Position numbers and translations under genes: made by a program. This document shows, piece by piece, positions 12,741 through 22,990 of a DNA stretch of 64,000 nucleotides. The notes below the pieces were generated by a model, which had not been told where the DNA came from, did no database searches, and worked only from the letters and a program-made list of their open reading frames with translations. The stretch comes from Coffea arabica (lineage: Eukaryota; Streptophyta; Magnoliopsida; Gentianales; Rubiaceae), in the NCBI RefSeq assembly GCF_036785885.1, contig NC_092312.1:25004001-25068000 (forward strand), read 5' to 3'. Within the stretch, counting starts at the first letter, position 1; each line of letters begins with the position of its first letter.

Positions 12741-13575
12741 TTGTAAAATTTACTTGTGATATTTGTATGAAAATATATAGATGACTAAAGGTTCTCTTAT
12801 CATTGTATGTCTATCCATTTTTTAGAGAGTATCTACTTTTTATTGTTTTACAATCTTAACTAATGACTAATGAGAAATTTTTCATACTTCAATTAAAAAA
12901 TTTTGATATGTATAATAAATGGATATGGAGTCCAAGAGTACGTAAATAGTGTTTAATGAAAAATTTTTAATTATAATTACCAATACTACAAAAATGTAAT
13001 CAATTGGAGAGTTTTTTTTTAAATTAGTGCCACATTAAAATACAATAATTCTAATTAAAAGACATTAAGATAATTTAGGGATAACAAAAACTAAGATAAA
13101 AAAGTGCTTACACTTACACTCCCTAATACTAACATTCATACTTTTTAAATAGTATTGTAAAATTTACTTGTGATATTTGTATGAAGATATATAGATGAAT
13201 AAGGTTCTCTTGTCCTTGTATGTTTCTCCATTTTTTAGAGAGTATCTATTTTTTGAAATTAATTTTTTTTACAATCTCAACTAATGACTAATGAGAAATT
13301 TTTCATGCTTCAATTAAGAAATTTTGATAAGTATAATAATTGGAGATGGAGTCCAAGGGTAGGTAAATAGTTTTTAATGAGCCATTTTAAATTATAATTA
13401 CTAATACTATTAAAATGTAATCAATTGGAGTGTTTTATTTCTTTTAATTAGTGTCACATTAAATGTAATAATTCTAATTAAAAGACACGAGGATAATTTA
13501 GGAATAACAAAAACTAAGATAAAAAAGTGCTTACACTTGCACTCCCTATTACCAACATTCATGCTTTTTATATAG
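12741..13575. repeat. Two-copy tandem repeat, about 413 bp
   Basis: The segment starting ATTGTAAAATTTACTTGTG near 12740 recurs at 13154. Through both copies the same landmarks appear in order: TTTTTTAGAGAGTATCTA, CTAATGACTAATGAGAAATT, a GGAGTCCAAG stretch, and CTTACACT..CACTCCCTA. The second copy carries small indels and ends near a short (AATGAT)n run at 13580. Nothing in it looks coding. Confidence 0.9.
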
Positions 13576-14030
13576 TATAGTAATGATAATGATAATGATA
13601 AACAACAGAGCAATAAAACAAAATAAAAACTTATTGATATTTAGTCTATAACTACAAAGAAAAAAATAAAAATTAAGAGCAAGTTGGAGAATGCAAAAAC
13701 CAACAAAAAATTAAAAAAAAAAGAAAAAAAAACCCTAACATCAGATGAGGTCCTTATGCACTAGTTATCTCTTGCAGGGGACCGTTTTTCCGCTCTGAAG
13801 AAAAAATTCAAGAAAGGCAAAAAATAATAAAATAGGTGCCATAGAAGTAGGAAAAATCATAAACTTTTGTGGACAACCAGAAGAGTGTTATAGTTCCAAA
13901 TATAGTCCTAGTTACTATATACCTTGACTATCCGCAAAGAGTGTTATATTTCCAATGTCCCTCTGCAGAAGAGTCCTAATAAGCTTTTCCAAGCCCTTGG
14001 CCCTGTTCAAAAAATGAAAGAGTGGGCAGA

Positions 14031-14468
14031 GAGGGATGTACGCGAGTCGAGCTGCTCCTGAGTAGCTTGCGAGTAGCTCGGTCAATGACTTGGCTTGAAC
14101 TCAATCAAATCAAGTTCGAGCCGAGTCTCGAGCTACTCAAATATACATTTGAGTCAAGTTTGAGCCAGGATTTTGCAACTTGTGGCTCAACGAGTAGCTT
14201 GTCGAGTTGGATATATTTAAATAATATATATGTATTATAATTCCGAGCCGAGTCAAAAAGTTTGATTACTCGACTTGATAAGACTTGACTAAAAGTCGAG
14301 CTTTATCGAGTCAAGTCTCGAGCTTAAAAGGATTTCCTCGAGTTAAGCCTCGAGTTGCGATTTTTAGACTCGATCGAGCTCAAGCCAACCTTGAGTATAG
14401 TTATATATAGGTTGAGTCGAGTTCGAGTATAGCAGTACTCGAGCTCGACTTGGCTCGAGTACATCCAA
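14031..14468. mobile_element. Non-autonomous element rich in GAGCTCGA-type repeats
   Basis: The segment begins near GGGATGTACGCGAGTCGAGC and ends near GGCTCGAGTACATCC, so the ends are inverted (GGATGTAC..GTACATCC). Inside, CGAG/CTCG-containing words recur in both orientations, the same composition as the subterminal zones of the hAT element at 15137-20787. No clear target duplication is visible. It may be a short hAT-related element or an internal deletion derivative. It contains no gene. Confidence 0.5.
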
Positions 14469-15136
14469 GTTCGGTACAAGTTGAAAACAGCATATGCAGT
14501 CAACTAAATCCTGGGTCATAATTTACATTACCAAAGTACCCAGCCTAATAGCCTGTATATTTGTTCTGTGGATCCATGATAGGTTTTTATATATTCAGAC
14601 ACCCAATCAAAATCAACTGTGCAGCAACGAGCAAGTAACCAATAACACCAATCATCTCAAAGTTCATCAAGGGACAAAGACCACAGTTAACTAAACCATC
14701 ATATCCGTGGGCTTCTTGCGTTTACTGCTTTGCTAAACATGTATGGTCCATGCATGCTTTAAGAAAATGATTCTCAGGATCAATAAATCCTAGCCAACAG
14801 TCACCTACTTTGAGGATCTAAACTATGTAATATGCAAGCTATTGTTTCTCCATCCAATACGAACGCTTCATACCTGCTAGCATCTAAAATGACCTCCCAC
14901 AAAAAGAAGAATTAATATGTTTAAAACTGACTATACAGCAAAGGACATCCAAATGAGAAACAGATTCAGCTTTTGAAAGTTCAAACCATACCCTTTCGTG
15001 ATACTGGATACTCTTCTGATTCAAGAATGCGAGCAACTTGACTCATAATGGGTATCTTTTCAGCATCAGGATCAACACATATTAAAGTGGCCAAAAGAGC
15101 TCGTTTGAGGGCTGTTGTAGGTGGCTTGGTCTCAAT

Positions 15137-15445
15137 TAGGGGTGCAAACGAACCGAATCGAGTCGAGTTTTGAGCTTATCGAGTCGAGTCAGGCATATTT
15201 ATATGAGAGCTCGAGTTCGAGCTCGAGCTCGTCGAGCTCGAAAAATAGAGCTCGAGCTCGGCTCGACGTAAGAAAAGAAAAACTCGAGTTCGACTCGTTT
15301 ATGACTCTCGAGCTTAGCTCGAAATCTAGCTCGCGAATAGCTCGAGTTTCGCTCGATTTTCTAGCTCGCGTGAAGCTCGAAAGCAGCTCGAATTCTAGCT
15401 CGTTTGGAGCTCGAGTTCGAACTCGAAAATAGCTCGAAAATTTCT
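15137..15445. repeat. Subterminal GAGCTCGA-rich zone, transposase 3' side
   Basis: Dense words of the GCTCGA/TCGAGC type in both orientations, many self-complementary. Subterminal clusters of short repeats are where hAT transposases are known to bind, so this is the likely transposase-binding region of this end. The same composition appears at the other end (20625-20787). Confidence 0.7.
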
Positions 15446-16754
15446 GAAACTTTAAGCAAGAATACAGCATTTTTTCCCCATTTTTTGACAAAATTTGCGC
15501 ATGAAATAACTACAATTTTTCACATATTCTTGATTTTGAGGCCTACAAATTATGCACTAATACAATCATAAATGTCCAAATGTCCACTAATACAAATTAT
15601 CCAAAAATTATCCACTAATACAAATTATCCAAATGTCCACAAAAATCCATTAATACAAATTATGATAACTTCACTGATCAGGAATATATTTAACATTGTC
15701 TCAGCACATATTTGAAAAGACACATCCCTTCAGTCTCAGTAGGTTACCTTTGTAATCTTTCCTAATGCCAGCAATGGATCTACGAACCAACCTGCAGGCA
15801 ACATGCAAGAGCTCCTTCAATCCATCAAGAACTTCAAAAGATAGAAATATACTCATTAAAATGAAATTATATGAGGAAATACAGGTCTTTTAGTCCAATT
15901 TTTCAGCCAAAGCTCAAAATATTACAAGCTATCACAAATTTACAACACAAAATATTTGTTGTAGACAGGTTGATACATCCAATTGAAAAGATATATAGGC
16001 ACGAAAGTCCAGCCCCAATTTCGTTAAGCTGTTTTAGTCTCCCTCTACCCATTTTACAGAGAAAGCAAAAAAAAACTTGGGCAAAAATTAATTATCTTTG
16101 CAGAAGAACTTGCCCGGAAAAAGAAAATCAGATAACTTCAAACAACTCAACAAATTTCACGACTTTCTATTGAAACTATAAATACTGAGAAGGATCAATC
16201 ACAATAACTCAACAAATATAACCACACACTAGTGTAAAAGCATCATGTGTATTCGGATGTTATAAAATAGTGCCTAACTAATAAGCAAAGCTGTACAACC
16301 GAAACTTCAGAGCCTAAAGAAAACAAGCCAATGGCAGTTTCAAGAAAATCACTACATAATCAATCCAATACATCAATAACATCCAAGACAAAAGGCAGAT
16401 TATCCTATGATTGAAACCATATACTGAGAAAAACAAAGTCTGCATAGCAACCATACAACAAAAGAACTTAAGACTGCTTTACTTAAACATGCTTGAAAAC
16501 AATCTTTGAAGCTCAAAACAGACCACCCAAACAAACTGAAAAAGATCAAATCTTTCCAATAAATCCATTGCACAACATTTCATACAGAATGAAACATACC
16601 AACTGAAGCAGACCTCATAAGAAACGGAAACAGCCACCATTTGCATCTTCAACCAAAACCCTCCTTTTCAGCACATCTTTATGACAATTCCAATCAAAGA
16701 AAACCAAAGTCTAAATAGGAAATTAAAGGTAAATTACCTCAAACATCTCCAAAG

Positions 16755-19053
16755 TCAAGAAATAGGCAACACAATCTCTTGTTTATCCTTCAATTTCTGA
16801 AAAAACAAAAAAAATAAAATAAAAAAATTAAGAAATTGTAAGACCGAATTTAAATATTATGTGTGATAATTTTATTTTTTTTGTTACCTTTTCCCTTTTC
16901 TTCACCCCGTGTACCTTACGACACCAATCTCCAGCACACATCAACATTTCTACAGTTTCTGGAGCCAAGGAAGCACGGTAAGAGTCGATTACTCTGGTTC
17001 CAGCACTAAATGTAGCTTCCGAAGCTACAGTGCTTATTGGAATGGCTAAAATGTCAGCAGCCATCTTGGGAAGAATCTTGTATTTTGTTGTGTCTTTCCA
17101 CCACTTCAAGGCATCCAAATTCACGATATCTACCGTTGAATCATCTGCAGCTGTGAGGAGACCATCTTCAAAGTAGGTATCCAACTCATTCTTGATGGGT
17201 TGAACACTCTCAACGGTGGCAATGTGGGTCAAAAATTCACTCATACCCGAAACATGGGACACTGATGAAGATGCACTACTGCTGCTCTTGGTTGGATGAT
17301 CATTGCCGACTAGTAGTTGAGAAGATGATCCACTTTGGCCTGAAACATGTATCTCCACATATTCATCATATAGGTCATACAAGGCTTGTCGAACCTTGCC
17401 TATGTTGCTTTGCACTTCATGTGGAGGATAAAGCAATGGAAAACAATAGTTTATAACTCTCATCTTGCATCTGGGATCCAAAATAGCTGCTATAGACATT
17501 AACAAGTTACACTCTCCCCAGTACTTATCAAATTTCAACTTCATCTTTTGCACCATTGACCGGACAAAATCATCTTCATCATCAACCTTACTATCTAGTA
17601 GTACTTTAATCCGACAAACTTCATTTAGATATAAATTTGCAGTCGGATAATCACTACTAGATATCACATGAGTTGCTGTCCAAAAAGCTTTTAAAATATT
17701 GCACACTTTTGTAACCTTTTCCCAATCTTCCAAAGTTTGACAGAAATCATAATTTGGCTCTCTATCTCTGTACCTGGGAAAAACATCTTGAAACTCCAGT
17801 GCACAAGTTAGCATCTCATAAGTAGAATTCCACCTTGTTTTGCAGTCATAAATTAGTATTTTTTCTGGCAACTGCAGCTGGCGTACAATTTCAGCAAATT
17901 GAAGGCGTCTTCCATCTGTCTTATTGATAAACTCTACACTGTCCCTGATTGTTCCAACTATTTCCTTGATTTGACTGAGTCCATCTTGAACCATTAAATT
18001 CAGTATATGCGCACAACATCTCACATGAAACAACTTTCCTTTTGCTAATAGACACTTGTTTCGGGAGAAAGTGTCCTTTAAACATCTCAGTGCACTGTCA
18101 TTATTCGAGGCATTATCGACTGAGACTGTATAAATCTTGCTCTCAATTCCCCAATCCGTTAAACACTTGAAAATAGCATCCGCAATTTGGATGCCCCGAC
18201 ATGGAGGAGGGACGTGCACAAAGTTGAGAACCCGTTTCTGCAATCTCCAATTGCTATCAATCCAATGTCCGGTTATGACCATATACTCATTTTTTTGGTT
18301 CTTGGACTTCCAAAGATCTGTAGTCAAGCTAATTTTCTTGACTTTCTTTAATTGGTTCTTCAATTTTGTCTTCTCTCTTTCATAAACTGATGTGCAGTCG
18401 TTTTTGTTCATAGTCCGACTGATTCTTTGCCATTCCGGCATCCCTCTTTTTTGCATCAAATTGAAGCCTTCTTCCTCCACAATTGAAAATGGATGCTCAT
18501 GCATAAGCACCCATTCAGCAGTAGCCTCTCTCATGACTGCCATATCAAACCTCCCGGAGTGAAGGTAGGTTTGAGAAGCTTCGGCAGAATCAGCAGATGG
18601 GAAATTGATCTTTGTTTGTTGTGTTGCTTTTTTGAGTTTTTGCAATCGGATAGCACATGACTTCCTATGCCTCAGCAAACTTGAAGTTGTACTAGTTTTC
18701 GTCTTCTTGAACTTTGCATGGCAATGAATACACTCCGACATAAGAATTTTTTGATGGCCAACTTCAACATCTTTGAAGTCATCCCATGCTACTGATTTTT
18801 TTATCCTCTTTTTTTTTCGAAAAGCATCCAAGCCATCATCCGCATCAGCTTCTTCCACAACTGTTTGAGTGGTTGTATGTGTATCACCTTCTAATGCTTC
18901 ATCTTCACTCCCTAATTCTTCATCACCAAGAGATAATTCCAGCTCTTCATCAATGTTAATAGCAATAGCCTTGTCAAAAATATTCACCGGACTAGCGGAA
19001 TCACCAACTGATCTATTAATTGGTGAAGACTGCTCTTGGTTGGACGTATCCAT
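16755..19053 (-). CDS. hAT transposase with BED zinc finger (RICESLEEPER/Ac-type)
   Basis: This enzyme cuts and reinserts the surrounding element. From the ATG at 19053 one frame is open for 741 codons. An acidic N-terminus (about 35-75) precedes a BED zinc finger with C108-X2-C111-X17-H129-X3-C133. The catalytic core shows SLTTDLWKS (candidate first acidic residue), VSVDNASNND (second), HVRCCAHILNL and KTRWNSTYEML, all typical of plant hAT proteins. The C-terminal hAT dimerisation domain contains KWWKDTTKYKILPKMA and VASEATFSAG. The frame runs to a stop at 16828. Alternatively, a GT donor after codon 722 (exon end 16888) joins an exon at 16796-16755 encoding KLKDKQEIVLPIS, for a 735-aa protein; I use that extent here. 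No frameshift or stop is seen. An upstream in-frame exon is possible. Confidence 0.93.
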
Positions 19054-19418
19054 CTTATATTCTCAATTTTTTTTAACTATGCCAAAAGAAAAAAAGAAAC
19101 ATGAGCAGCATTCTCTAGTCCCAAAACAGATTACTATTACTAGTAAACAAGTTAGTAGTAGTAATTATTTTCAAGAAACAAGAGGACAGCAAGGCTCATA
19201 ATGACAAGAACATACATGACCATGGAATGATAATAAGTAGCTTGTACTGTCAAGTGTCAACACAGTTTTCACCCCCAAAAAAATAAGTAATTAAACAGAT
19301 GTCTCCTTAAATGCCACTATCCCATAGTTACTACAAGATCTGGAGCAATATCAAGCCTCTTAGCACTGTCTCCATTTCATTTTAAGCATTTTTATTATCA
19401 GAATCCAACAAATTATAA

Positions 19419-19499
19419 AATTGTAAAATCTTAAAACTTTGGGGGAATTGTAAAATCTTAAAACTTTGGGGGAATTGTAAAATCTTAAAACTTTGGGGG
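19419..19499. repeat. Three copies of a 27-bp tandem repeat
   Basis: The unit AATTGTAAAATCTTAAAACT plus TTGGGGG is repeated three times with no clear differences (starts 19419, 19446, 19473). It lies inside the hAT element upstream of the transposase ATG, in the putative first intron. Confidence 0.95.
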
Positions 19500-20083
19500 A
19501 TAAATAAATAAAAATAATAATAATAAAGTAAAATGAAGGACCAAAATCATGATCCTAGGAATGGGGTTGTCTTTTCTCCTCTGCGGACAGAACATCAAAA
19601 AGCTCAAGTCTGATCATTTCCAATCAAAATGAAAATCACAAGATCCTTCCCATGCCATTTCAATTCAAATTCATACGATGGGAGGCATAAAGCAACAACA
19701 AAAAAATGCAAGACTGCAATACATCAAAATTTCTCAGGTGCGAGGAAATGAACCTGCGGACTTAGCCGGTTCTTTAACATGAAAGAAAAAATGCAAACGA
19801 ATCTTCTTTCAATAAGAATTTTCAGCCAGGCATTTCGTCGAACAGGTTAGGGGCATCACAAATTTCACTAATCTTCTACTCAATTAAATCTATATTCAGC
19901 CCCCACAATGTACAGCAAAACCAAAAGAATACAGTCTAATCAACACACAGAAAAGGCCACGAACAATCGACGTAAAATTTGAAACAACATGCTAACGGCG
20001 GACATGGCACGTTCATCAGCAAACATGCTCTGAAATCTTTCAAAGCTTATGTTCGAATGAAAACTGAAATATAATGGAGAAGA

Positions 20084-20510
20084 TTAACTTACAGTGGTCT
20101 CTCGCGGTGAAGGTTCGTGGATGACAGTGGTGGATTCCGACGGGATGGTGGTGGCGGCTATGAGCGGCGGCGGTTCCGGCAGCTCTTCAGATGAACCTTC
20201 CTTGCTCTGTTTTTTCGCAGCTTTGCTCCTCTGCCTTTCCTTGGAACTTGCCTTTCTTCCCAACCTGCCCTTAGCACTACAAGATCTTGGAGGTTGCTGA
20301 AGTGGAGATGGCGGAAGCGGTGGAGATGCAGCTAGCAGTAGCATCGATGACTGTGGCTGAAGTGGGAGGAAGTGAAGAAACTCGAGATGCAGCTAGCGGT
20401 AGCAGCAATGGCAGTGACGGAAGTGGAAATTGGGAGTTTGGGACAGTCGGTGGCGGAGGAAGAAGATCAATCGAAGGAGTTAGCAGAGCAAACAAGTTAA
20501 CCTAAGTGAA
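20084..20510 (-). other. GC-rich 5' region of the hAT element, possible first exon
   Basis: This is the only GC-rich stretch inside the element. On the minus strand an open frame from 20344 encodes a Pro/Ser/Lys-rich segment ending SPRETT, immediately followed by a good splice donor (GTAAGT, about 20090). A splice to an AG just before ATG 19053 would keep the frame and add about 86 residues to the transposase. It could equally be an untranslated first exon with promoter. Opposite-strand frames here are probably compositional. Confidence 0.4.
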
Positions 20511-20624
20511 GGAAGGAGGAAAGTTTACCAACAGTGGCTGAAGTGCTGAACATCGATTATAGCTTAGGGCGCAGAGAACATGTAAATTTTAATTGAATCA
20601 AGAGTATTTTTGTAATTTCACACA

Positions 20625-20787
20625 TACTCGAGCCCAACGAGCGGCTCGTTGAGCTATCGAGCCTAAGAAACGAAGGCTCGATCTCGCCTCGTTTATCTTA
20701 ACGAACTGCTCGAGCTCGGTCAACACGAGCTCGAGCCTAGCTTTGACTCGAGCTGCTCGCGAGCAGCTCGAGTCGTCACCAGTCCTA
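20625..20787. repeat. Subterminal GAGCTCGA-rich zone, transposase 5' side
   Basis: Contains CTCGAGC and GCGAGCAGCTCGAG words, partly palindromic, up to the element end at 20787. It is the counterpart of the zone at 15137-15445. Confidence 0.7.
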
Positions 20788-21719
20788 GTCTCAATTGTGA
20801 GGTCAACAACTTCCTCAAAGCATCTGCTCCCGACCATCACCTTGAGCCAGTCAACTAAGTTCACATGAAACAGCAGCAACTGAAAAAGAAAAAAAAAAGA
20901 ACAAAAATCATAGGTGTAACTAATAGAAATACAAGATTCACTCTAGTTGAACCCACAATACATGTCAAGAAGTTATGGATACAAGCATGGTAGAGCTTCC
21001 AAGAAGGATAGTCTTTCCTAAAAAATCAAGCCTAGAGTAGCTTGAACCATGAATAGAAAGAATAATGTCCTCGTAGTTGGTCAATTTCAAACAGCAAATG
21101 ACTGGAAATCAAAATAGTAAAGATACGAATCTTTTTCATAATGCTGAGAAAATCTTCTATACTCAGAAACAATCATCATGATGCATATTTCCAAACTTCT
21201 ATATCAAACTTGGACACTGTAGGTTCAAGAAAACATTGGAAAAGAGAGGAAGGGAAAGTAGATAAAGTACAGATTGTGATTGATTGTGGCTCAAGATTGC
21301 GAATTGCAGTTTCATATGATTCATGACAATTTTTATCTGAATCAAAACATTTTTAATTTTAAACAATCCAGTTTACTCCTTAGTAAAAGCATGCCACTTC
21401 TTCAGCCAAAACTTTTGATATTTATAGACAAACATGTGTATATATGTTCCAACATTGCTATCTATCATACCTCAGGTGCAAAAGGTGACCATAATCTACA
21501 GGATCTCTTCCGGTAATGGCTTCCAAGAGCACAACCCCAAAGCTATAAACATCACACTTCTCATTTATGAGGCCGCTATTTGCATATTCAGGTGTTACAT
21601 ATCTATATGGGTTAAAAAAGGGGGGAAATAGAGAATGTCAGAAAAAGAAGAGCCAAGTTTGGGGAGAAAATTTTAAAACTATTATGAAAAAAAAAAATTT
21701 TCTATTTGAGGGGTTGTTT

Positions 21720-22990
21720 GTGTTGGGGATTCTAAGAATATGTAGTTCTGAGCTCGCATTTGACAAATGTGATTTATTATTCAATTTTTTATTTTGCAAA
21801 AATCTAAAAAAAAAAATTTGCTTCAGACCTCGCATTTGTCAAATGCGAGGTCAGGCAAACATATGCGAGAATGAATTTTGCTTCAGACCTTTTGGTTTTT
21901 TAATATTAATAAATTCAAGCTCATCATTTTTGTTTTTTTTTTGTTTTTTTATAAATTCAAGCAAATTGTTTTTGTTTTTCTTTTGAGTGTGCGTTTTGCT
22001 TGTTATTTTATAAAATTACAGAGAATGAATTTTTAAAGGTGAGCATTTGATGTGAATTTTTAAAGATTGTTTCCGGGAAGACTCAAATCCATATGGTCAA
22101 GACTGTTTGAAATTACTCAAGTGTTTCCTTATAGAACAGTTGAGGTAGTTAATGCAAAAAAAGAACAGTTCAAAGTCAATGGACAACGATTAAAACTACA
22201 TGCATTTGGCTGGTGAAATCAATTTCAAAGGACTTTTATGTCTTTTGGGTGATTCTTATTCAACTTAAGAATCCGAACCCTTGAGTCGAGCCAACGACTA
22301 TAAACAAAATCGGTAATTGGGAGGCAACCCAATGTTTTAAGTTGCATGTGTTAATCTGGTATGATTGTATGTTTACAACATGCATTTAAGTTGGTTTGTT
22401 ATTTCTTTGTTGTAGGTTTGATAATCGGAAGTCAAGATGAGCATTTGAGGTGGAAAAGGCGAAATTTGATCCATCAACTCAACCCCTCGATTTGTGTTAA
22501 AGGTGTTTTTGATCTGTTAAAAAGGGTAGAATGCATGTATTTATCATTTTGCATGTGCATGTAAGGTACAAATTAGTAAAGAAATGATTTAAAATGCATT
22601 GTTGGTTTTTGGGGTTAATAGTCAAAAAATTAGTTGTGCATAAATTCCTGCAGAAACTGTAGAAAATTGAAAAACGCGACCACAATACGCGACAACAAGG
22701 TCGCGTATTGATGGCCGCGTATTACAATCTGCGCCTGCAAAAAAGAAAACACGACCACAATACACGACTACTACGTCGCGTATTACACTCCGCAACCCCA
22801 GTGCAGAAAACGTGACAACAATACGTGACCATGAGGTCGTGTATTGTGTGGTCGCGTAATACAACATGTAGAACCCTGACCTCGCATTTATCGAATTCGA
22901 GGTCTATGACCTCTTTTTTTTTTTTTTTTGGCATTTCGTTGGTCGCAAAATTCAAAGAGACTTCGCATTTACTGAATGCGAAGACCCCTT
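21720..22990. repeat. Cluster of CpG-rich hairpin repeats in an RLK intron
   Basis: Six short inverted repeats lie in one intron of the kinase relic. At 21826-21852 is a perfect 13-bp stem with a 1-nt centre (GACCTCGCATTTG / CAAATGCGAGGTC). At 22684-22709, 22759-22784 and 22820-22845 are three related hairpins, the first being AATACGCGAC / GTCGCGTATT. They sit inside three tandem units of about 66 bp (22673-22870). At 22878-22904 and 22961-22983 are further imperfect GACCTCGCATTT-type hairpins. A diverged relative is at 21750-21772. Nothing coding is visible. The origin is unknown; an old non-autonomous element is one possibility. Confidence 0.75.

Larger units (their letters stand above)
8846..14030. 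other. Long AT-rich spacer, no gene recognised
   Basis: About 5 kb without a supportable gene. Short open frames at 9958-10244 (both strands) and 10513-10725 (-) lack recognisable motifs. A stretch near 10662-10720 (+) is exon-like after a CAG but has no partner. The interval also holds two local tandem duplications (9405-9657 and 12741-13575), described separately. The rest is low-complexity A/T-rich DNA. Confidence 0.6.
15137..20787 (-). mobile_element. Complete autonomous-type hAT DNA transposon
   Basis: The element begins TAGGGGTGCAAACGA and ends ..ACCAGTCCTA, giving short imperfect inverted ends (TAGG../..CCTA). It is flanked on both sides by the identical 8-bp sequence GTCTCAAT (15129-15136 and 20788-20795). 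An 8-bp duplication is diagnostic of hAT insertion. Removing the element rejoins one kinase exon of the surrounding RLK relic. It carries one long intact transposase frame on the minus strand, a GC-rich 5' region (20084-20510) and GAGCTCGA-rich subterminal zones at both ends. The perfect target duplication and unbroken reading frame suggest recent insertion and possible activity, which is inference. Confidence 0.93.

Noticed and set aside
15121-15491. Overlapping Ser/Glu-rich open frames on both strands
   Set aside because: They arise from self-complementary GAGCTCGA repeats in the hAT subterminal zone; both strands stay open because of composition, not coding.
20094-20505. Plus-strand open frames opposite the hAT 5' region
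   Set aside because: They follow from low-complexity GC-rich sequence. Only the minus-strand frame next to a splice donor has any support.
22673-22983. Hairpins as a riboswitch or tRNA-like gene
   Set aside because: The stems are simple, tandemly repeated and intronic, with no conserved RNA-family core or cloverleaf.
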